The notes beneath the pieces are model-generated. The model searched no databases. It saw only the letters and a list, made by a program, of their open reading frames with translations, and had not been told where the DNA came from. This document shows, piece after piece, positions 1 to 8,052 of a DNA stretch of 45,322 nt. Source of the stretch: Kofleriaceae bacterium. GTDB taxonomy: Bacteria; Myxococcota_A; Polyangia; Haliangiales; Haliangiaceae. The DNA lies in contig JANXOP010000368.1 in assembly GCA_025357755.1 (NCBI GenBank), positions 1 through 45,322 of the forward strand. Reading direction: 5' to 3'. How positions within the stretch are numbered: the stretch's first letter is position 1; every line of letters starts with the position of its first letter. Made by a program: the position numbers and the translations under genes.

Positions 1-948
1 TTCTCCGATGCCGGCCTCCCGCCCGGCGTGTTCAACGTCGTTCACGGTGACAAGGTCGCCGTCGATCGCCTCCTCGAGCATCCGAAGATCGCCGCCGTCT
101 CGTTCGTCGGCTCGACGCCGATCGCCCAGTACATCTACGAGACCGGGACCAAGCACGGCAAGCGCGTCCAGGCACTCGGCGGTGCGAAGAACCACATGAT
201 CGTGCTCCCGGATGCCGACATGGAGCTCGCCGCGGACGCGGCGGTCTCGGCCGGCTACGGCTCGGCCGGCGAGCGCTGCATGGCGATCTCGATGCTCGTC
301 GGCGTCGGTAGCGCCGCCGACAAGCTCGTGCCGCTGCTCCAGGAGCGGATCGCGAAGCTCAAGGTCGGCGATGGCCTCGAGGCCAGCTCCGAGATGGGCC
401 CGCTGATCAACAAGGCGCACCTCGACAAGGTCCGCGGCTACGTCGATGCCGGTGTCGCCGAGGGCGCGACGCTGGTGACCGATGGTCGTGGCCTCGTTGC
501 TTCGGGCGCCAGCGCGAAGGGCTTCTTCTTGGGGCCGTGCTTGTTCGACAACGTGAAGCCGAGCATGTCGATCTACAAGGACGAGATCTTTGGCCCGGTG
601 TTGTCGATGACGCGCGTCGCGACCTACGCCGAGGCGATCGAGCTCGTGAACAAAAACCCGTACGCAAACGGCGTCGCGATCTTCACGAATGACGGCGGCG
701 CGGCCCGCAAGTTCCAGCACGACGTCGAGGTCGGCATGGTCGGCATCAACGTGCCGATTCCGGTCCCGATGGCCTACTACTCGTTCGGCGGCTGGAAGGC
801 CTCGCTGTTCGGCGACCATCACATCTACGGCCGCGATGGCGTCCACTTCTACACGCGCACCAAGGCGGTCACGTCGCGCTGGCCGGATCCATCGAATCGC
901 CTGGCCAGCGGGGCTGGCGTCAACCTCGGCTTCCCGACGAACAAGTAG
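1..948 (+). CDS. mmsA: Methylmalonate-semialdehyde dehydrogenase (CoA-acylating), 3' part
   Basis: This is the C-terminal 315 residues of an aldehyde dehydrogenase; the 5' end lies before the window and the reading frame is open from base 1. The catalytic cysteine sits in GERCMAIS (codon 277-279). The segment LGGAKNH has no glutamate where ordinary aldehyde dehydrogenases carry their general base (ELGGK), which is the hallmark of the CoA-dependent methylmalonate-semialdehyde branch. The conserved EIFGPVLS and YANGVAIFT blocks follow, and the protein ends with the family's usual [12 protein letters not shown] region. The family converts methylmalonate or malonate semialdehyde with NAD and CoA to propionyl- or acetyl-CoA in valine, thymine and inositol breakdown. 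The next gene begins on the base after the stop codon. Confidence 0.93.
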   Translation, partial: FSDAGLPPGVFNVVHGDKVAVDRLLEHPKIAAVSFVGSTPIAQYIYETGTKHGKRVQALGGAKNHMIVLPDADMELAADAAVSAGYGSAGERCMAISMLVGVGSAADKLVPLLQERIAKLKVGDGLEASSEMGPLINKAHLDKVRGYVDAGVAEGATLVTDGRGLVASGASAKGFFLGPCLFDNVKPSMSIYKDEIFGPVLSMTRVATYAEAIELVNKNPYANGVAIFTNDGGAARKFQHDVEVGMVGINVPIPVPMAYYSFGGWKASLFGDHHIYGRDGVHFYTRTKAVTSRWPDPSNRLASGAGVNLGFPTNK

Positions 949-1614
949 ATGAAGCTGCGGGTGGTCATCGCAGCGTGGACGGCAAGCGCTGCAGGCTGCG
1001 GCTTCACGCCGCAAGCGAGCTCGATCGATGCGCCCGATCCGCAGCGGATCGACGCGCGCTCGAACGATGCGCAGCTCGATGCCCACCTACCGCTCGATGC
1101 CAAGGTATTCCTGGATGCACCGCCGCCGATACCGTTCGACGTGTCGATGTGCCCGGCGAGCTACACCTCCACCGTGACCTCGACCTCGACGGTCTCGCAC
1201 TATCGGATCACCGGCACCGGGAACGCGGCCGCGGTGGAGGCCGCGTGCGAAGCCGATCATCCAGGCTGGACCCACCTGCTCGTCCCCGATGTCGCCGGGG
1301 AGGCGGGCCAGGTCGCGGCGATCATTCCCGGGCACGTCGTGTTCTGGCTCGGCGCCGTGCAGCCGAAGAACCAGGCGACGCCGGCGACCGGCTGGGTCTG
1401 GGCGAGCGGTGCACCAGTTCCGGCGAGCGCGTGGAGCGAGAACCAACCGAACGACAACGGCGACGGCACCGAGAACAACGACCAGAACTTCGCGTACGTC
1501 GACTTCTCGGCAGGAACGATGAACGACTCGGGCGCGAACTACAGCTTCAACGGCGTCTGCGAGTGCGACGGCGTGCCGGTGCCTGCGGCCGTGCAAGCGT
1601 ACTTCGCGCAGTAG
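949..1614 (+). CDS. C-type-lectin-like lipoprotein
   Basis: A 221-residue exported lipoprotein. The N-terminus has a short signal peptide with lipobox AAGC (lipidated Cys17), then an Asp- and Pro-rich linker of about 40 residues (repeated D-A-x and L-D-A units). From about residue 65 the sequence resembles a bacterial C-type lectin-like fold: WTHLL, a central FWLG and GWVWASG, ENQPND (similar to the EPN/QPD calcium-sugar loop), and paired cysteines at the end in GVCECDG. Ligand binding is inferred. The ATG follows the mmsA stop with no gap, but function links to mmsA are doubtful; the linker type is shared with other lipoproteins in this window. It converges on the pseudokinase pair, 3 nt away. 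Confidence 0.75.
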   Translation: MKLRVVIAAWTASAAGCGFTPQASSIDAPDPQRIDARSNDAQLDAHLPLDAKVFLDAPPPIPFDVSMCPASYTSTVTSTSTVSHYRITGTGNAAAVEAACEADHPGWTHLLVPDVAGEAGQVAAIIPGHVVFWLGAVQPKNQATPATGWVWASGAPVPASAWSENQPNDNGDGTENNDQNFAYVDFSAGTMNDSGANYSFNGVCECDGVPVPAAVQAYFAQ

Positions 1615-1617
1615 CTC

Positions 1618-2421
1618 TCAAGCCTTCTTCAGCAGCAACGCCCCGATCGGTACATCCGATCGCAGCATCTGATTCTGCAGGGCCGGCGCCGGCGTCCACT
1701 TCGGTTTCGGAATCGTGGGAATCGGCGGCGGTGCGGGCTCGCGCGACAGGTCGGTGAGCAAGATGACCTCTTCGATCTCCGGATCGTCGAAACCGAATTC
1801 GACCTCGCCGAGTCGCGCCGCCTCGGTGACCACCTGCGCCGCCGTCGGCCGGAGGTCCGCATCGGGGCGCACCATCCGATCGACGAGCTCGATGATCCCG
1901 AGCGGAGCGGTCGGCGGTAGCGCCGCATAGATCGCCATGCCGAGCGCGTGCACGTCATCGCGGCCATCGCGCGGATCGCCGATCCGTGCGTTCGTCCAGT
2001 TCGCGAGACACAGCGGGAAGCCGCGCTCCGGTGCGCGCGAGAAGGCATCGATCCAGACGCCATCGTGGATCACGCCACGGCGATGACAGTGCGCGAGGAT
2101 CGTGCACGCATCGCGGAGCACGAGCACGAGTTGCTCGGCTGCGATCGGCGCTTCGAGCCGCGTGCTCGCGACGAGCTCGTCCGCGATCCAGGGCATCCCA
2201 TCGTCGACCCCGGTCTCGTAGATGCGCGGCACGCCGGGGTGGCGCAGCGCCTCGAGGATGCAGGCCTCGCGCATGAGCCGGACGCCGGTGGCCCGATCGC
2301 GGGCGACCCGAACGCGGGCGCGGCGCGGTAGCACGCGGTGAGTCGTCTCGAAGCACCGTTCGCCCGGAGGTCCGGGCAGCTCACGATCGACGGCATAGTC
2401 CGCGAGTGTTCCCACCCTCAC
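1618..2421 (-). CDS. Serine/threonine pseudokinase (first of a pair)
   Basis: A 267-residue protein with the outline of a Hanks-type kinase domain and none of the catalytic residues. REACILEALRHPGVPRIYE is the alpha-C helix and following strand. The catalytic loop reads VIHDGVWIDAF, so catalytic Asp, Lys and Asn are replaced by Gly121, Trp123 and Ala126, and the DFG site reads NWT (141-143). The ATP lysine is also missing (ARVRVA). The C-lobe keeps DDVHALGMAIYA and the PTAAQV ending. A Pro-rich tail with no membrane segment follows. GTG start; a GTG two codons downstream is an alternative. It lies 87 nt after a second pseudokinase of similar build and probably arose with it by duplication. 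A scaffold or regulatory role is inferred; it should not phosphorylate. Confidence 0.75.
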   Translation of the reverse strand: MRVGTLADYAVDRELPGPPGERCFETTHRVLPRRARVRVARDRATGVRLMREACILEALRHPGVPRIYETGVDDGMPWIADELVASTRLEAPIAAEQLVLVLRDACTILAHCHRRGVIHDGVWIDAFSRAPERGFPLCLANWTNARIGDPRDGRDDVHALGMAIYAALPPTAPLGIIELVDRMVRPDADLRPTAAQVVTEAARLGEVEFGFDDPEIEEVILLTDLSREPAPPPIPTIPKPKWTPAPALQNQMLRSDVPIGALLLKKA

Positions 2422-2493
2422 GCTTTTTGCAGCTCACGTGCCGCGCGCAACTAGGCATCGGCTGGTCGAATCTGCTGGGGACAAAAGGCCGTT

Positions 2494-2509
2494 GGGGACG
2501 GGAGTCCCC
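2494..2509. repeat. Perfect 6-bp hairpin between the pseudokinase genes
   Basis: GGGGAC, a four-base loop and GTCCCC form a short stem that touches the stop codon of the upstream pseudokinase (minus strand). A further copy of GGGGAC lies at 2477-2482. On the minus strand the stem is followed by a few mixed bases and TTTT, so it could be a weak terminator or attenuator between the two genes, but the stem is short and the T run poor. Confidence 0.3.
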
Positions 2510-3348
2510 TACCCGTGGGTCCCGCTGGCATGAATACGGATCGTGAAGCTCGACGGTGTGTCCTCGATGGGTTTCGGGATCTCGCTCGTCGACGTGCGCG
2601 GGGGCTCGACGATGATGATCTCGGCCGTGCGTGCGAGGACCTCGGCGGCACTCGGCCGGGCGCTCGGCTCGCGCGCGATCATGTCGTCGATCAAGATCGC
2701 GAGCTCGCGCGGCGCGTGCGGCGCGAGCTGCGAGACCTGATCGCCTTCGCGCATCATCTGGCCGGTCAGCGCCCGAAACGCGACGAGCCCGAGATCGTGA
2801 ACGTCGCCGTGCGGCGCGGCCGCGAGGTTCGAATCGTGCGCGACGACATCGCCCCAGCCCCGCACCGAGAACGCGGCACGGCGCTGTGGCGTGCGCACGA
2901 TCGACGCATCGGTCAGCCGGTTGTGGACGACGCCGCGCGCGTGCGCGTGCTCGAGCACGTCGGCCGCTGTCTTCAGCATCGTAACGAGCTCGCCGAGCGG
3001 CAGCGGCTCGTTCGCGACGAGCTCCGCGATCGTGTCGCCGGTGATCAGCTCGAGCGCGACCCATGGACGCTTGTCGTCGAGCACGCCGCACTCGTAGACC
3101 CGCGGCACGCCGGGATGCGAGAGCGCTTCGAGCACGCAGGCTTCGCGCAGGATCTGAACCGCGAGCGAGCGCATGTATGCGTGCGCCGGGTGCATGACCT
3201 TGACCGCGGCGCGCCGCGGCAGCACCAGGTGGGTCGCGGCGTAGACCAAACCGGTGTCTTCGCTGCGGAGCTCCTGCTCGATCCTGTAGTCACCGACCCG
3301 AGCATTCGGGATGAAGCGCGCACTTGTAGCGGTGCGATGCCGAGCCAC
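2509..3348 (-). CDS. Serine/threonine pseudokinase (second of a pair)
   Basis: A 279-residue kinase-fold protein. It begins with a recognisable N-lobe (GDYRIEQEL) but the glycine loop has decayed to RSEDTG. The ATP lysine is kept (AAVKVM, Lys50) with the helix-C glutamate (REACVLEALSHPGVPRVYE). The catalytic loop reads VVHNRLTDASI, so catalytic Asp becomes Arg144, Lys becomes Thr146 and Asn becomes Ser149; the DFG site is GWG (164-166). The C-lobe ends normally (DDMIAREPSARPSAAEV). About 35 residues of Pro/Ser/Thr-rich tail follow, without a membrane segment. GTG start. It could still bind nucleotide through Lys50, but catalysis is unlikely. It shares the LVLPRRA and HPGVPR segments with its neighbour, so the two are paralogues. 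Confidence 0.78.
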   Translation of the reverse strand: MARHRTATSARFIPNARVGDYRIEQELRSEDTGLVYAATHLVLPRRAAVKVMHPAHAYMRSLAVQILREACVLEALSHPGVPRVYECGVLDDKRPWVALELITGDTIAELVANEPLPLGELVTMLKTAADVLEHAHARGVVHNRLTDASIVRTPQRRAAFSVRGWGDVVAHDSNLAAAPHGDVHDLGLVAFRALTGQMMREGDQVSQLAPHAPRELAILIDDMIAREPSARPSAAEVLARTAEIIIVEPPRTSTSEIPKPIEDTPSSFTIRIHASGTHG

Positions 3349-3361
3349 CGCATTCAGTGTG

Positions 3362-4825
3362 TCACGACCGACGCATCAGCACCCAGTACAACCCGGCGGA
3401 GACCCCGAAGCCTACAAACCACGACCAGTCGTAGATCATCGCCATGGGTGGCCAGAACGCTCCCAACAGCGCGATTGCAAAGCCCGCGACCGTGGCGACC
3501 ACCGCGGCCGGGTTCCAACCGCTTCTATAACGATAGACGCCGGCCTCCTGATAGAGCGACGGCAGATCGAGCTCGGTCTTCCGGATCACCCAGTAGTCCG
3601 TGATCAACACGCCCGCGACCGAGCCGAGCGCAGCGCCGTAGCCACCGAGCCAACCGGTGAGATAGCGCGCCGGATTCGCGAGCAGCTGCCACGGCATCAT
3701 CACGACTCCGAGCACGCCGGTGATCAGGCCGCCGCGCTTGAAATCGATCTTCTTGGGTAGCGCGTTCGCGAAGTCGTTGGCCGGTGACACGACATTCGCC
3801 GCGATGTTCACGGCGAGGGTCGCGATCACCGCGGTGAACATCGCGATCGCGACGATGATCTTGGAATGAAAGCTCGCGGCGAGCTCGATCGGGCTCTCGA
3901 CCGCGTGACCGAAGATCAACACGGTCGCCGAGGTGATGGCGATCGCCATCGCGGCGAACACGGTCATCGTGGTCGGCAGCGCGACCGCTTGACCGATCAC
4001 CTGCTCGCGCTGCGATCGGCCGTAGCGCGTGAAGTCCGGCATGTTGAGCGAGAGCGTCGACCAGAACGCGATCGTCGCGGTCAGCGACGGGATCCACGTG
4101 CTCCACACCGTACCCTTGCCCTCGTACGACGTGCGCGAGAGCAGCGGGCCGAGGCCACCTGCATGATCGATCGCCCACCACACGAGCAGTGCAGTCATCA
4201 CGAGCACGTACGGTGCCGCGAAGCGCTCGACGCGGCGCAGGACATCCATGCCGCGGAAGATGATCAGGATGTTGAGGCCCCAGAACAGCGAGAACGAGAT
4301 CCACTGCGTGTTCGCGAACCCCGCGGCTTGCCACGCCGGATGGGAGATCCCGAGCAGGCCGTGCCAGCCCGGCCACAGCGCCGTGAAGAACACTTGCAGC
4401 GCGTAGCCACCGATCCACGCGTTGATGCCGAACCATCCGCACGCGACGATCGCGCGCAAGATCGCCGGCAGGTTGGAGCCGCGCGTGCCGTAGGCGGCGC
4501 GCGCGAACACCGGAAACGGAATGCCGTACTTGGTGCCGGGATGCGAGTTGAGCAGGATCGGTGCGAGCACGATCAGGTTGCCGATTAAGATCGCGCCGAG
4601 CGCCTGCCACCACGCCATGCCACTCGCGACCATGCCGGAGGCGAGCATGTACGTCGGGATGCAGTGAGCCATCGAGACCCACAGCGCCGAATAGTCGTAC
4701 GTGGTCCAGGTCCGATCCTTGATCGCCACCGGCGCGAGATCGTGGTTGAACAGCGGCGACGCGCGCAGCTCCTCGGGAGCGCCGAGCTCGACGCGCCCGT
4801 CGGTGTGTTTGATGACGTGGCTCAT
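3362..4825 (-). CDS. NCS1-family nucleobase/allantoin-type cation symporter
   Basis: A 487-residue inner-membrane permease with about 12 hydrophobic segments, the usual size for NCS1 transporters such as Mhp1 and PucI. Family landmarks are the N-terminal NHDLAP...RTWTTYDYSALW block, NSHPGTKYGIPFPVFARAAYG before helix 3, GWFGINAWIGG at 130-140 (substrate-site helix), and LNMPDFTRYGRS in the middle. The family imports nucleobases, allantoin or hydantoins with Na+ or H+. Specificity cannot be fixed from sequence; the overall pattern is closest to the allantoin/uracil side. No purine or hydantoin catabolic gene lies beside it. ATG start. The 125-nt region to the next gene on the plus strand is a divergent promoter region. 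Confidence 0.88.
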   Translation of the reverse strand: MSHVIKHTDGRVELGAPEELRASPLFNHDLAPVAIKDRTWTTYDYSALWVSMAHCIPTYMLASGMVASGMAWWQALGAILIGNLIVLAPILLNSHPGTKYGIPFPVFARAAYGTRGSNLPAILRAIVACGWFGINAWIGGYALQVFFTALWPGWHGLLGISHPAWQAAGFANTQWISFSLFWGLNILIIFRGMDVLRRVERFAAPYVLVMTALLVWWAIDHAGGLGPLLSRTSYEGKGTVWSTWIPSLTATIAFWSTLSLNMPDFTRYGRSQREQVIGQAVALPTTMTVFAAMAIAITSATVLIFGHAVESPIELAASFHSKIIVAIAMFTAVIATLAVNIAANVVSPANDFANALPKKIDFKRGGLITGVLGVVMMPWQLLANPARYLTGWLGGYGAALGSVAGVLITDYWVIRKTELDLPSLYQEAGVYRYRSGWNPAAVVATVAGFAIALLGAFWPPMAMIYDWSWFVGFGVSAGLYWVLMRRS

Positions 4826-4937
4826 GGGTTGTTCGGGCGGGTACGTGACGAACCTACTACTTCCTCACGGCTAGCTCACCCGTCACTTCGCCGATTTCGG
4901 GGGCGCAGCACCGGCGGCAACTCGCATGCAGATCGGG

Positions 4938-4943
4938 TATCTT
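4938..4943 (+). promoter_or_regulatory. Candidate -10 element (TATCTT), leaderless start of the carrier-protein operon
   Basis: TATCTT ends 7 nt before the GTG of the acyl-CoA-dehydrogenase-like gene. The same TAnnnT spacing occurs before several genes here, so transcription probably starts at or next to the GTG. No convincing -35 hexamer was seen. Confidence 0.45.
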
Positions 4944-4950
4944 TCTCACC

Positions 4951-6123
4951 GTGACCACGCGTTCATCGGTGAAGAACAGCGACGTAGTACGAGGAACCGC
5001 CGCGATCGCGGCCGAGGTCGCCGCGAAGCACGCGGCCGACGTCGACAAGGTCAGTCGGTTCCCGATCGAGACCTTCGAAGCGCTCCGCAAGGCGAAGCTG
5101 CTCGCGACCGCCGTGCCGAAAGAATACGGCGGCCAGGGCGCTGGCATGCTCGAGCTCGGGCACCAGTGCGCCGCGCTCGCGCAAGGCTGCGGCAGCTCCG
5201 GCATGGTGCTCGCGATGCACCACATCCAGGTCGCGTGCATCGCGCGCCATGGTGCGGGCACGCCGTACTTCGACGCGTACATGCGCGAGCACCTCGTCGA
5301 GAGGCAGGAGGTGGTCGCCTCGATCACGTCCGAGAACGGGACGTTCGGCGACACGCGCTCGTCGATCTGCGCGGTCGAGATCCACGGCGATCAGATGGAG
5401 CTCGTCAAAGACGCGACCACCGTCTCGTACGGCCAGCACGCGGACGCGCAGCTCGTCACGTGTCGCCGCACGGCGGACTCGCCAGCGAGCGATCAGGTGA
5501 TGGTGCTGTTCGAAAAAGATCAGTACACGCTCGAGCAGAACGGCGTGTGGGACACGATGGGCATGCGCGGCACGTGCAGCCCCGGCGGCAAGTTCTCCGG
5601 CAAGGGCGCCGCGGTGCAGGTCCTACCCGGCTTGTACGCCGATAGCTCGGCGCAGACGATGGTGCCGTACTCGCACATCCTGTGGGCCGCCCTGTGGACC
5701 GGCATCGCGAGCGACGCGCTCGGCAAGGCACGCGAGTTCGTGCGCGCCGAAGCGCGCAAGAAGCCCGGGACCGTGCCGGACAAGGCCGTGCGGCTCGCCA
5801 AGGCGATGGTCGAGCTCCAGGCGATGCGTCACAACTGGGAGTCCTGCGCGATCGAGTTCGACGAGCTGGCGGGCGACAAGTCGGCGCTCGAGGGCATGGC
5901 CTGGGCGCTGCGGATGAACCAGTTGAAGACGTACGCATCGGAGACCGCGCCCAAGCTCGTGCACGAGGCGCTGCAGATCATCGGCATCATGGCGTACAAG
6001 AACGATTCGAAGTTCTCCGTCGGGCGCCAGTACCGCGACACGTTGTCGGCGGCGCTCATGGTTTCGAACGACCGCATCGCCAGCAAGAGTGCGTCGATGC
6101 TCCTCGTCTTCAAGGACGACTAG
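4951..6123 (+). CDS. Acyl-CoA dehydrogenase-like flavoprotein of the aminoacyl-carrier-protein operon
   Basis: A 390-residue protein of the acyl-CoA dehydrogenase fold (usual length 380-400): N-terminal helical domain with LLATAVPKEYGGQGAGMLE, middle beta domain (VASITSENGTFGD; DTMGMRGTCSPG), and C-terminal helical bundle ending YRDTLSAALMVSNDR. In typical members that end reads YRDA, six residues, then Glu in YEGT; aligned this way the catalytic glutamate position is Val371, so the usual base is missing or lies elsewhere, as in the isovaleryl-CoA branch. As first gene of an operon with an amino acid:carrier protein ligase, it may oxidise an aminoacyl thioester on the carrier protein, as prolyl-carrier-protein dehydrogenases do; this is inference. 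GTG start supported by a -10 element 7 nt upstream. Confidence 0.85.
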   Translation: MTTRSSVKNSDVVRGTAAIAAEVAAKHAADVDKVSRFPIETFEALRKAKLLATAVPKEYGGQGAGMLELGHQCAALAQGCGSSGMVLAMHHIQVACIARHGAGTPYFDAYMREHLVERQEVVASITSENGTFGDTRSSICAVEIHGDQMELVKDATTVSYGQHADAQLVTCRRTADSPASDQVMVLFEKDQYTLEQNGVWDTMGMRGTCSPGGKFSGKGAAVQVLPGLYADSSAQTMVPYSHILWAALWTGIASDALGKAREFVRAEARKKPGTVPDKAVRLAKAMVELQAMRHNWESCAIEFDELAGDKSALEGMAWALRMNQLKTYASETAPKLVHEALQIIGIMAYKNDSKFSVGRQYRDTLSAALMVSNDRIASKSASMLLVFKDD

Positions 6124-6137
6124 AAGGATGACTAGCG

Positions 6138-7064
6138 ATGTCGGCAACTGACTACGAAGCGCTCAAGTTTCACGATGGCCTGGTCAAGGCGGGGCTGATC
6201 ATTCCCGTCGGTGTCCAGGGCGTGTTCGGTCGCAACCACGTGTTCGAGTCCGTCCTCGAAGGCTTCAACACGGCGGTGTCGAGGCTCGCGAAAGATGATC
6301 ACGCGGAGTACTTCGTGTACCCGCCGGTGATCGATCGCAAGGTGCTCGAGAAGGTCGACTACATGGATTCGTTTCCGCACCTCGCGGGTACGGTCCATAG
6401 CTTCTTCGGCAAGGAGCTCGACGCGCGCAAGCTGTCCGAGCGGATCCACGCGGGCGAACCGTGGGGCCAGGAGATGGGCCTCACCGACGTCACGCTCAAC
6501 CCCGCCGCTTGCTACCCGGTCTACCCGAGCTTCACGGGCACCGTGCCCGCAGCAGGCAAGCTCGTCACGATGCTCAACTGGGTCTATCGCCACGAGCCCT
6601 CACCGGAGCCGACGCGCATGCAAGCGTTCCGCGTCCGCGAGTTCGTGCGCTGCGGCACGCCCGATCAGGTCGTCGAGTGGCGCGACATGTGGCTGCAACG
6701 CGGCCTCACGCTCCTCACCACGCTCGGCCTCCAGGCAGCCTCCGATGTCGCCAACGATCCGTTCTTCGGCAAGGGCGGCAAGATGCTCGCCGCGAGCCAG
6801 CGCGAGCAGAAGCTCAAGTTCGAAGTGCTCGTGCCGGTGATCTCGAAGGACAAGCCGACCGCGTGCTGCTCCTTCAACTTTCACGAGGGTCACTTCGGCG
6901 AGGTGTTCGACATCCAGACGCCCGACGGCAACGTCGCAAATACGGCATGCCTGGGCTTTGGCCTCGAGCGCTGCGTGATGGCGTTGTTCCAAGAGCACGG
7001 CTTCGATCCGGCTACCTGGCCGAGCGAGGTCCGCGCGGTGCTCTGGCCCCAGACCGTCGCGTGA
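6138..7064 (+). CDS. Amino acid:[carrier protein] ligase, class II aminoacyl-tRNA synthetase-like
   Basis: A 308-residue protein that is a bare class II synthetase catalytic core related to atypical archaeal SerRS, with no tRNA-binding arm. Motif 2 is FRVREF (164-169) and motif 3 is GFGLER (273-278). Cys125 (NPAACYP), Glu168 and Cys271 match the Cys/Glu/Cys set that binds the active-site zinc in this family. Characterised relatives from Bradyrhizobium and Agrobacterium activate glycine or alanine with ATP and load it on the phosphopantetheine of a small carrier protein instead of tRNA. The cognate carrier protein is encoded three genes downstream. GAAGGA lies 9 nt before the ATG; the stop overlaps the next start (GTGA). 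Substrate choice is unknown. An active SerRS is unlikely because the tRNA-binding domain is absent. Confidence 0.9.
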   Translation: MSATDYEALKFHDGLVKAGLIIPVGVQGVFGRNHVFESVLEGFNTAVSRLAKDDHAEYFVYPPVIDRKVLEKVDYMDSFPHLAGTVHSFFGKELDARKLSERIHAGEPWGQEMGLTDVTLNPAACYPVYPSFTGTVPAAGKLVTMLNWVYRHEPSPEPTRMQAFRVREFVRCGTPDQVVEWRDMWLQRGLTLLTTLGLQAASDVANDPFFGKGGKMLAASQREQKLKFEVLVPVISKDKPTACCSFNFHEGHFGEVFDIQTPDGNVANTACLGFGLERCVMALFQEHGFDPATWPSEVRAVLWPQTVA

Positions 7065-8023
7065 AGGTCCTCGATCTGGATGCCGCGACGTACCAGCGGC
7101 ACTCGCTCCACGCGGAAGACCGGGTCTGGGTCGAGAAGAACTGCTACGTCGATATCTGGATCGAGGTGATCCACGCGGTCGGCTGCGAGCCGCTCGCGAT
7201 CGCGCCGTTCGTCGTCGCGTTGGACTTCGAAGGCGACCAGTGGACGTTCTTCAAGCCACCCCATGACGAGCTCCGCGAGCTCTACGGCCTCGACACCCAG
7301 GAGCTCAACTGCTGGCGACCGTTACTCGCGCACGCCGAGGAGCACCTCGCCGCCGGAAAGTTGATCTCGACCGAGGCCGACGCGTGGTGGTTGCCCGATA
7401 CGTCGGGCACCGACTATCGCCGCCAGCATACCAAGTCGACGATCGTGCTCAACGACCTCGATGTCGCGGCGAAGCGACTCGGCTACTGGCACAACGCTGG
7501 CTACTTCCTGCTCGAGGGCGAGGACTTCGACAAGACGTTCCGCGTCGGGTTCGAACCTGATCCGGCCTTCATGCCGTTCTTTGCAGAATTCATTCGCATC
7601 GATCGCAAGGTGATCCGGCCGGTCGACGAGCTCCGTGCGATGTCGAAGCGGCTGCTCGCGAAGCACCTCGCGCGCATGCCGGTCGACAATCCGATCCGGC
7701 GGTTCGCGGCTCGGTTCACGGCGGACCTGCCGGAGCTCCAGGCGCTCGGGCTCGCGCACTATCACGCATGGGCGTTCGCGACCGTCCGCCAGCTCGGTGC
7801 CGCGGCCGAGCTGCTGGCGCGCCACCTCGACTGGGTGGGCGGTCCGTCGACCGCGATCGCGGCGTACGATCACATCTCGCAGGGCGCGAAGACCTTCATC
7901 TTGAAGGCGGCCCGCGCCGTCAACTCGAAGAAGCCCTTCGATCCGAGCGCGACGTTCGAAGAGTGGGCGATCGCCTGGGATTCGGCGCTAGTCGCACTTG
8001 GAGAGCTCCGAGCGCTCGGCTAG
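7061..8023 (+). CDS. DUF1839-family protein of the aminoacyl-carrier-protein operon
   Basis: A 320-residue soluble protein with no signal peptide or membrane segment. I recognise it as DUF1839, a family whose function is unknown but which I recall being found next to amino acid:carrier protein ligases. Visible features are an acidic and aromatic N-terminal half (VWVEKNCYVDIWIEVIHAVG; FEGDQWTFFKPP), a central WHNAGYFLLEGEDF, and a helical C-terminal third (LARHLDWVGGPS). The arrangement suggests an enzyme or docking partner for the loaded carrier protein. The GTG start overlaps the ligase stop as GTGA, which implies translational coupling; a longer in-frame reading reaching back into the ligase gene is not used. 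The next gene starts 29 nt downstream. Confidence 0.75.
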   Translation: MKVLDLDAATYQRHSLHAEDRVWVEKNCYVDIWIEVIHAVGCEPLAIAPFVVALDFEGDQWTFFKPPHDELRELYGLDTQELNCWRPLLAHAEEHLAAGKLISTEADAWWLPDTSGTDYRRQHTKSTIVLNDLDVAAKRLGYWHNAGYFLLEGEDFDKTFRVGFEPDPAFMPFFAEFIRIDRKVIRPVDELRAMSKRLLAKHLARMPVDNPIRRFAARFTADLPELQALGLAHYHAWAFATVRQLGAAAELLARHLDWVGGPSTAIAAYDHISQGAKTFILKAARAVNSKKPFDPSATFEEWAIAWDSALVALGELRALG

Positions 8024-8052
8024 AGGCACGCGTTCGTGGCAGACTGTGCCCG

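Noticed and set aside
1..948. Link of mmsA to the lectin lipoprotein as a functional pair
   Set aside because: They only abut; one is cytoplasmic catabolism and the other a surface protein, so adjacency is not evidence of shared function.
2515..3603. 362-codon plus-strand open frame opposite the second pseudokinase
   Set aside because: The minus strand carries an unmistakable kinase fold with family spacing.
6138..7064. Seryl-tRNA synthetase
   Set aside because: Motifs 2 and 3 match class II synthetases, but the N-terminal tRNA-binding domain is absent, the Cys/Glu/Cys zinc set matches the carrier-protein ligases, and a carrier protein is in the operon.
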